Shown: piece after piece, positions 33,957 to 39,212 of the stretch | Numbering within the stretch: position 1 is the stretch's first letter | Layout of the letters: each line of letters starts with the position of its first letter | Source: Bacteroidales bacterium | Lineage (GTDB): Bacteria; Bacteroidota; Bacteroidia; Bacteroidales; JAGOPY01 | Direction of reading: 5' to 3' | Length of the DNA stretch: 39,212 bases | NCBI GenBank assembly: GCA_023229505.1 | Contig: JALNZD010000037.1 | Coordinates: 1-39,212 of the forward strand | Made by a program: the position numbers and the translations under genes | Notes under the pieces: generated by a model | What the model was told of the DNA's origin: nothing | What the model saw: only the letters and a program-made list of their open reading frames with translations | Databases searched by the model: none

Positions 33957-34937
33957 ATGAAGTACTTATTTTTTGGCATAGCGCTTTTCCTTATAGCAGC
34001 CTGTTCCCCGGAAAAGTCACAACGTCCGGATTACGTGCTGGTCATCCATGGCGGTGCGGGGGTGATGAACCCTAAAGATTTCACTCCTGAACTGGAAAAA
34101 GCTTACCTGGATAAATTGCAGGAAGCCCTGGACAGCGGCAAGGCTGTTTTAAAGACTGGTGGCGCCGCGCTGGATGCCGTGGTGGCTGCCGTGAAAGTGA
34201 TGGAGGATTCCCCATTATTCAATGCCGGGAAAGGGTCAGTTTTTTCCGAAACTGGCGAGAACGAGATGGATGCGGCCATCATGAACGGCAAAGACTTGTC
34301 GGCCGGAGCTGTGGCCGGGGTCCGGACAATAAAAAATCCCATCCTTGCAGCCCGGAAAGTGATGGAGGAGTCGAAGCACGTCATGCTGGTCCGTGACGGG
34401 GCAGAGAAGTTTGCTATGGAACATGGCGTTGAAATTGTAGACCCTTCCTATTTCTTCGACCAGAAAAGATACGATGCGCTGCTAAAAGCTCAGAAACACG
34501 GTACTGTTGGCGCAGTGGCACTGGATAAATCGGGAAACCTGGCCGCTGCGACTTCCACGGGCGGTATGACCAACAAAATGACCGGCAGGGTGGGCGACAC
34601 GCCGATCATCGGTGCCGGCACATACGCCAACAATAACACCTGTGCGGTTTCGGCAACCGGTCATGGTGAATTCTTCATCAGATATACCGTGGCACATGAT
34701 ATCTCTGCTTTGATGGAATATAAAGGCTTAACCCTGGAAGAAGCCGCCACGGAAGTGATCTTCGGAAAACTCCTCCCTGTTGATGGCACCGGTGGCATCA
34801 TCGCTGTCGACAAAGATGGTAATTACACGATGACTTTCAACACCAGCGGGATGTTCCGTGGGGTTGTGACGGCGGATGGGAAGCGGGAAGTGGCGATTTA
34901 CAAGATATTTTCAGAATCTCCGCTTATTTCACAATAA
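33957..34937 (+). CDS. Isoaspartyl peptidase/L-asparaginase-family lipoprotein
   Basis: The 326-residue product is a plant-type asparaginase (Ntn hydrolase) that splits into two subunits at a Thr nucleophile. That residue is T183 in the HGTVGAVALD motif, and GGMTNKMTGRVGDTPIIGAGTYA and TGHGEFFIR match the substrate pocket. The N-terminus has a lipoprotein signal ending IAAC with Cys16, so it should act in the periplasm, removing isoaspartyl residues from peptides or hydrolysing asparagine. The C-terminal end overlaps the converging LVIVD gene by 14 bp. Confidence 0.93.
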   Translation: MKYLFFGIALFLIAACSPEKSQRPDYVLVIHGGAGVMNPKDFTPELEKAYLDKLQEALDSGKAVLKTGGAALDAVVAAVKVMEDSPLFNAGKGSVFSETGENEMDAAIMNGKDLSAGAVAGVRTIKNPILAARKVMEESKHVMLVRDGAEKFAMEHGVEIVDPSYFFDQKRYDALLKAQKHGTVGAVALDKSGNLAAATSTGGMTNKMTGRVGDTPIIGAGTYANNNTCAVSATGHGEFFIRYTVAHDISALMEYKGLTLEEAATEVIFGKLLPVDGTGGIIAVDKDGNYTMTFNTSGMFRGVVTADGKREVAIYKIFSESPLISQ

Positions 34938-37221
34938 ATTTCACTGCTTTGCTTTCCTCACCGGTCGATAGTTGGAATAAATAAATCCCGCACGGCAACG
35001 ATAGGTCGTTGAAAAAGAAGTTATTTTGCCCTGTCTCAAACTTTTGGTCTCCAAACACCTGTATTTCCTTTCCGGTTATGTCAGATATTTTCAGGATCAC
35101 CCATGAAGACTTCTCCAGGCTGAAGCAGATTTTCCGTAATCCGCGGGAAGGATTGGGGAAGAGGGACAATTCTGAAATGTTTAATCCGGAAGTATTATCA
35201 ATGCTGGTTGCCGTGAGCAGATCATAAACCTGGAAGCCCGCCACGCCGTCGCCAACAATAGCATAGTTCTCATCAACAGTAACGCCCATGGCAAAAACAC
35301 CTGATGGTTTATAGTATGCCGTCACAAAGGGAAATTCCGGGACAGTAACATCAACGACCTGGACACCGCCCAGGATGTAATCAGATATAAAAACAAACGG
35401 CCAGGATATGTCGATCCCGGTGGCACCGTCCGGCAAACTGCAATAGCCCACAGTATAGGGCAGGAATGGATCAGAGACATCGATCACCTCCATACCCCCG
35501 CTCCCGTCAGCCACATAAACATAATCCTCCCAGGCATGAATGTCCTGAGCAGTGCTGGCCAAAGTGGCATAGCGGGAAATGAACTGCGGGTTTTCCGGGT
35601 CACTGATATTAAAAACATACAGACCCTTAGTATCTTCATTCGGAAATGGCAAATAATCAACAAGGTAAAGGTAATCATCATAAATATCCAAAGCCTGCAC
35701 ATAGCAGAAATCCACACCCGGTTCTGCACCACTGAACCAACCGAACTTGTGGGCTTTTAAGACCGGGTTTTGGGGGTTGGAGAAGTCAATCACCCGGAAA
35801 CCGTCCCACCAGCAAGCGACAAAGGCATAATTCCCTTTCAGGGCAAGGTCATATGTCATGACCGGGGCCATGTATTGACCGATCTTCTCCGGCTGTGCGG
35901 GATTTGAAATATTCATGACATTCACGGGATTGTTTGCTGTCATGCTCTTGGGAATATAGATGGCCAGGGTGTCACTGATGGCCGCCAATGAACCCTGTGT
36001 GGGATCATACCCGACCTGCAAAGGGTTGGTCATATCAGACAGGTCAAACACCCTGAATCCATTGGAGCCTGTGTAACCGTAATTACCGTCAACTGAAAGC
36101 TGGTACAGGAATCCCGCCAGTGGCCAGGCATAGGCCTCAACTGGCTGTGCAGGATCGGTGATGTCGAGAATGAGGCATCCTTCTGTCCCTCCTGTTGCGC
36201 CTAAGACTTCTCCCCCGCCGGCTATATAAGTCTGAAAACCTGGATAGGTTGTTATCAGTGCCGGCGAAGAAGGATTCACAATATCGACCACGTTGATCCC
36301 TCCCTGGTCTGTTGTTGAGTTGGCTACATAAGCGTAATTTCCTGAAACCATGACGCGGTTAGGGCTGCCGGGCAGCGTGCAGCTGCCTGCTATTGTGATG
36401 CTTCCGGGATTTTTGATGTTCAGGATCCGGAAACCAGGGGTGGATGAGGCGATGTAAGCCAGCGTATCCCGTACGCATAATCCCGTGGTCATGCCGGGAA
36501 AAGCCCCGGCGATGACAGGATCAACGGGATTGGAGAAGTCGATCACCTTAAAACCGCTGCTGGCTGCCGCGAGGTAGGCATAATTTCCCTGGTAGTCGGA
36601 ATCCCAGATCAACGGGTTGCCAGGAATGCTCCGGTGCCCGACCATGACCGGATTTTCCGGATCTGAAATGTCAGCAACATAAAATCCATCGGCAACGGTA
36701 GTGATATAAACATAATTTCCGTGGGCAAAGACCCCTCCGCGGGGGTAGCTGTTGGTCGGAATCCGGCAAATTCTGTGCGGTGAGCTGAAGTCACTCACGT
36801 CCCAGACCTCGATGCCGGAGAAATAGGCTGCAAGGAACAATCTTCCTGTGGCAGGATCATAATAGCTGTCGTCAATAATCGCCCTGGCCTTGATCCCCGC
36901 TATCTGGACCGGGTTATACGGATCTGTCACATCCAGTACATCGAGCATTCCCCCTTCACCAACGAACAGGGTGTCGCCGGTCGGGGAGGCCGAAATAGAA
37001 AAGCTTTGTCCACAGGGCCAGTTGCCAGTGAATGCCATGTTCAGGGAATCGAAGTCGATTTCGCGGTCCGCCAGTTGCGAATATTCAAATCCGGGATTAA
37101 CAGACAAAATTTGCCCGGCCCCTGGAAGACTGCCTTCAAAAGGCAATCCAATGGTTTGGGATGCAAGACGTGACTGAAAGCAGGCGAGCGTTAGAATAGC
37201 AGCCAGAAAAAAATGTTTCAT
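34924..37221 (-). CDS. Secreted LVIVD-repeat protein with T9SS sorting domain
   Basis: This 765-residue protein has a signal peptide (residues 1-20) and about a dozen LVIVD repeats, recognisable by VWDVSDFSSP, VADISDPENPV, VIDFSNPVDPV, VFNISDPENP and VIDVSDPFLP. They probably form one or two beta-propellers. The last 75 residues (LFPNPSRGLRKICF to KAVKFIVK) are a type A T9SS sorting domain. LVIVD proteins are extracellular and of unknown function; some are seen as adhesion or matrix proteins. The zinc-ribbon gene ends 26 bp upstream and may share its transcript. The 3' end overlaps the converging asparaginase gene. Confidence 0.9.
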   Translation of the reverse strand: MKHFFLAAILTLACFQSRLASQTIGLPFEGSLPGAGQILSVNPGFEYSQLADREIDFDSLNMAFTGNWPCGQSFSISASPTGDTLFVGEGGMLDVLDVTDPYNPVQIAGIKARAIIDDSYYDPATGRLFLAAYFSGIEVWDVSDFSSPHRICRIPTNSYPRGGVFAHGNYVYITTVADGFYVADISDPENPVMVGHRSIPGNPLIWDSDYQGNYAYLAAASSGFKVIDFSNPVDPVIAGAFPGMTTGLCVRDTLAYIASSTPGFRILNIKNPGSITIAGSCTLPGSPNRVMVSGNYAYVANSTTDQGGINVVDIVNPSSPALITTYPGFQTYIAGGGEVLGATGGTEGCLILDITDPAQPVEAYAWPLAGFLYQLSVDGNYGYTGSNGFRVFDLSDMTNPLQVGYDPTQGSLAAISDTLAIYIPKSMTANNPVNVMNISNPAQPEKIGQYMAPVMTYDLALKGNYAFVACWWDGFRVIDFSNPQNPVLKAHKFGWFSGAEPGVDFCYVQALDIYDDYLYLVDYLPFPNEDTKGLYVFNISDPENPQFISRYATLASTAQDIHAWEDYVYVADGSGGMEVIDVSDPFLPYTVGYCSLPDGATGIDISWPFVFISDYILGGVQVVDVTVPEFPFVTAYYKPSGVFAMGVTVDENYAIVGDGVAGFQVYDLLTATSIDNTSGLNISELSLFPNPSRGLRKICFSLEKSSWVILKISDITGKEIQVFGDQKFETGQNNFFFNDLSLPCGIYLFQLSTGEESKAVKFIVK

Positions 37222-37247
37222 AACCGGAAGGGATTAATCGTTTAACG

Positions 37248-37655
37248 CTAGTATTTCGGCATTGCTCCCCAGAAGTTCTGATAATCAGATGCATCCTCTC
37301 CGAAGGTTTCGATTTTTTTATCTCCGCTGATCTTATAAGTACATTTTTCACCCACAATCCCGGAAAAATAGATATCGTACTCCATTCCAGAGCTATCAAT
37401 CATCTTGATCCTGGCAAGGTTTTTACTGATGGTATGATCCGTGAGGTTTGCATGGCACAGCGGGCAGAGAAGGTCGATATGCTCTCCTTCCTCCAGGCGG
37501 AAGGTATGGTGAATAAGGATGTCGTACTCTCCAAGTTGGGGATTAAACAAAATAATCCCCCTTTTACCGGAATCTTTCCGGGCAGTAAGAATCACCTTTG
37601 TATGGGGCATAAGGTGGCCACGGCAGTAAGGACAAAGAAAATCGTTCGGTTTCAT
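37248..37655 (-). CDS. Small zinc-ribbon protein of unknown function
   Basis: The 135-residue product has two CPxC pairs: C8-P-Y-C11 with RGHL, and C64-P-L-C67 with HANL, consistent with one or two zinc-ribbon sites. Between them is a beta-rich stretch (GIILFNPQLGEYDILIHHTFRLEEGE). No signal peptide is present, so it is cytoplasmic, unlike its LVIVD neighbour 26 bp downstream. I do not recognise a named family. The ATG start is the first in frame after the predicted leader. Confidence 0.75.
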   Translation of the reverse strand: MKPNDFLCPYCRGHLMPHTKVILTARKDSGKRGIILFNPQLGEYDILIHHTFRLEEGEHIDLLCPLCHANLTDHTISKNLARIKMIDSSGMEYDIYFSGIVGEKCTYKISGDKKIETFGEDASDYQNFWGAMPKY

Positions 37656-37673
37656 GAGTCATGAATTGAGATA

Positions 37674-37681
37674 TAAAGATA
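37674..37681 (-). promoter_or_regulatory. Weak -7 box of the zinc-ribbon gene
   Basis: On the minus strand TATCTTTA differs from TAnnTTTG at the last base. It is placed to give a leader of about 12 nt before the ATG at 37655. No -33 element is clear. Confidence 0.3.
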
Positions 37682-37719
37682 ATGAAATTTTACCTGAACC
37701 AGGATGAAAAATTTTGGTC

Positions 37720-37938
37720 GCCCTGATGGGGCTCTGGTTTTGCGTTGTCCGGGTTCATGAAAAGAATTATTATCATTTAATAAATTTTGCCCTCAGGCCG
37801 GCCAGGCCTCGTTCCTCTTCTGTCGTCCTGAAAGGACGAATTGAAAATAGCCCCGGACGCTCAGTCCGGGGTATAATAGGGCAAGTTCCGTATAAAGTGC
37901 CGTAGGCACGACAGAATTGATAGTATGATCCTTTAAGG
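37720..37938. repeat. Cluster of short perfect hairpins in a gene-free spacer
   Basis: The 359-bp gap 37656-38014 contains several tight stem-loops: GCCC/GGGC (37720-37732), TCGTCCT/AGGACGA with loop GAA (37823-37839), CCCCGGAC/GTCCGGGG with loop GCTCA (37851-37871), GTGCC/GGCAC with loop GTA (37897-37909) and CCTT/AAGG (37930-37938). No open frame is convincing. The pattern resembles REP-like elements, or a structured RNA. Confidence 0.65.
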
Positions 37939-38002
37939 AGTAACACTTGAATTTTACGGTAATCTTCTGGAAAAACAATAAGAAAAAATGAAACGAAATT
38001 GA

Positions 38003-38010
38003 TAACTTTG
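38003..38010 (+). promoter_or_regulatory. -7 box of the DUF488 gene
   Basis: TAACTTTG matches TAnnTTTG and ends only 4 bp before the ATG at 38015, so the transcript would start at or next to the start codon. No -33 TTG is seen. Confidence 0.45.
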
Positions 38011-38014
38011 TAAT

Positions 38015-38899
38015 ATGTTTTATAGGAGAAAGGTCATACTGGCGTTATTAGAAGTGTTTGAAAATAAGATCGATAAGATCTCTTTCCAAAAACTTCTGTT
38101 TCTGTTTACCCGTATGCAGGATAAACCCTCATATCATTTTGTTCCCTACAAGCAAGGATGCTTTTCATTTCAATCCTATGCCGATCTGCGAACGATGATG
38201 AAATACGGACAAGTTAGTGAAGGCAAAGATCAGTGGATTAAAACTTGCAGTATCAATTACGCATCTTCATTAAATAATGAAGATCAGGAGGCTTTGAAAG
38301 TCATTAAAAATCAATACGGTAATTTCTCCAGCAATGAGTTGATCGAGTTGACATACCGTAATTTCCCGTATTATGCAGTAAAAAGCACTATAGCGGGGAA
38401 ATTCCTCACAATTGAGGAACAAATTGCCCTTACCAAATCTATACCTGAAATCGGGCATACAACCCTTTTTACAATAGGTTATGAGGGTTTAAGTCTTGAA
38501 GAGTACTTCAACAAGCTGATTCTGAATAATATTCAGGTACTTTGTGATGTCAGGAAGAATCCGGTCAGCATGAAATATGGTTTTTCTAAGAATCAATTAC
38601 AGAGAACCTGTGAAAATCTGGATATCAAATATTTACACATTCCTGAACTTGGGATTGAATCGGATAAGCGAAAAGGTCTTGCTTCAAAGAATGATTATGA
38701 TGGTTTATTCCAGGACTATAAGGAAATCACATTGAAAGAGAATAATAATGCTATTAATCAGCTTTTTGATTTACTGAAACAAAATAAATGCATCGCGCTC
38801 ACCTGTTTTGAAGCTAATCCATTGCAATGTCACAGAAGCAGGTTAGCAAACGCGATCGTGGATTTGCCGGGTTGGGAATTTGAATTAAAGCACTTATAG
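38015..38899 (+). CDS. Two-domain DUF488 protein
   Basis: The C-terminal half (about residues 150-294) is a DUF488 domain: TIGYEGLSLEEYFNKLI, VLCDVRKNPVSMKYGF, YLHIPELGI and the terminal LTCFEANPLQCHRSRLA, with the conserved Cys and CHR motif. The N-terminal half (about 1-130) has ISFQKLLFLFTRM and FVPYKQGCFSF; the pattern recalls the SocA/Panacea (DUF4065-like) antitoxin-type fold, a tentative similarity. The domain order suggests a stress- or defence-related factor, but neither function is established. The ATG lies right after a -7 box, so the message may be leaderless. It stands alone between two gene-free spacers. Confidence 0.8.
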   Translation: MFYRRKVILALLEVFENKIDKISFQKLLFLFTRMQDKPSYHFVPYKQGCFSFQSYADLRTMMKYGQVSEGKDQWIKTCSINYASSLNNEDQEALKVIKNQYGNFSSNELIELTYRNFPYYAVKSTIAGKFLTIEEQIALTKSIPEIGHTTLFTIGYEGLSLEEYFNKLILNNIQVLCDVRKNPVSMKYGFSKNQLQRTCENLDIKYLHIPELGIESDKRKGLASKNDYDGLFQDYKEITLKENNNAINQLFDLLKQNKCIALTCFEANPLQCHRSRLANAIVDLPGWEFELKHL

Positions 38900-38943
38900 A
38901 TTGGCTAAAACGAAGGGGGGCGTTGTAACTTCTCTTGCGGATA

Positions 38944-38962
38944 AAAATTCCCAGAGAATTTT
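38944..38962. repeat. Small hairpin after the DUF488 gene
   Basis: AAAATTC and GAATTTT form a perfect 7-bp stem around CCAGA, 45 bp after the stop. There is no T tract, so a terminator role is uncertain. The 38900-39194 gap otherwise holds only the inverted repeat and promoter listed next. Confidence 0.4.
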
Positions 38963-39100
38963 CACAGGTCCAAGACCCCAAAGGTTTCCGAAAAAGGAAT
39001 TTTCATGTCGATAAAATGAAATCTGGGGGTAGAATTGTTTTTTAATAAGGTGAATATTTTAAAACTCTCGTGATCTGTTGTTAAATAGTTGATCCTTAAT

Positions 39101-39129
39101 AGTTATTAACATATTGATTGTTAATAACT
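39101..39129. repeat. 11-bp perfect inverted repeat
   Basis: AGTTATTAACA (39101-39111) and TGTTAATAACT (39119-39129) pair perfectly around a 7-bp loop, upstream of the promoter of the right-edge gene. The 11-mer TGTTAATAACT also occurs once upstream of the EamA gene (3733-3743). It is a candidate operator. Confidence 0.6.
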
Positions 39130-39146
39130 TATGTTCTTTGAAATGG

Positions 39147-39176
39147 TTGAACGTGTCAGGATTTTGCGTAAATTTA
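39147..39176 (+). promoter_or_regulatory. Candidate promoter of the right-edge gene
   Basis: TTG (39147-39149), a 19-bp spacer and TAAATTTA (39169-39176), one mismatch from TAnnTTTG. Transcription near 39182 would leave a leader of about 13 nt before the ATG pair at 39195. Confidence 0.4.
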
Positions 39177-39194
39177 TACAAAACCCTGCAAATT

Positions 39195-39212
39195 ATGATG
39201 AAAAAATTACCC
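39195..39212 (+). CDS. Start of a gene cut by the right edge
   Basis: Two adjacent ATG codons are followed by lysine codons and a leucine (MMKKL), as at the beginning of a signal peptide. Only six codons are visible, so nothing can be said about the product beyond likely export. The promoter and inverted repeat upstream support a real start. Confidence 0.4.

Noticed and set aside
39040..39194. Replication origin (AT-rich, TGTTAATAACT arms)
   Set aside because: No DnaA boxes of the TTATCCACA type and no dnaA or dnaN gene are visible.

Overview
The window comes from a Bacteroidota chromosome, most likely class Bacteroidia. The evidence is two complete secreted proteins with type IX secretion (T9SS) C-terminal sorting domains, a third large secreted protein cut by the left edge, a GEVED domain, a sufBCDS-E-T set of Bacteroidota type, and many -7 boxes matching the Bacteroidota consensus TAnnTTTG. 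No rRNA, tRNA, CRISPR array, transposase or phage gene was recognised.

Layout: (i) 1-3390, minus: a large secreted multidomain protein, cut by the left edge. (ii) 3802-10094, plus: an EamA transporter, rplU-rpmA ending in a clear terminator, then serS, a TPR protein and rsmA, then a four-helix-bundle gene bracketed by two copies of a 60-bp palindromic repeat. (iii) 10169-25049, minus: two Asp-box (BNR) repeat proteins, thiL-uvrC, an operon of a GH13 lipoprotein, an LtaS/MdoB-like transferase and a GDPD phosphodiesterase, a cupin, and a PIN toxin-antitoxin pair. (iv) 25291-32998, plus: iron-sulfur assembly operon sufB-sufC-sufD-sufS-sufE-sufT, joined to dxs by a stop/start overlap. (v) 33139-34937, plus: a TauE/SafE permease and a lipoprotein of the isoaspartyl peptidase/asparaginase family. 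(vi) 34924-37655, minus: a zinc-ribbon protein followed by a LVIVD-repeat T9SS cargo. (vii) 37656-39212: a hairpin-rich spacer, a two-domain DUF488 protein, and the first codons of another gene.

Most genes are housekeeping. The most unusual material lies between them. Short repeats with a 7- or 8-bp period sit at many gene boundaries and supply the last codons of thiL, the GDPD gene and dxs and the first codons of the GH13 gene. A 41-bp inverted repeat flanks the cupin plus toxin-antitoxin segment, and one copy is interrupted by a 30-bp near-palindrome. The four-helix-bundle gene with its two cruciform-forming repeats looks like a small mobile unit. The GH13, transferase and GDPD operon suggests a phosphoglycerol- and glucan-related envelope pathway; that is inference.
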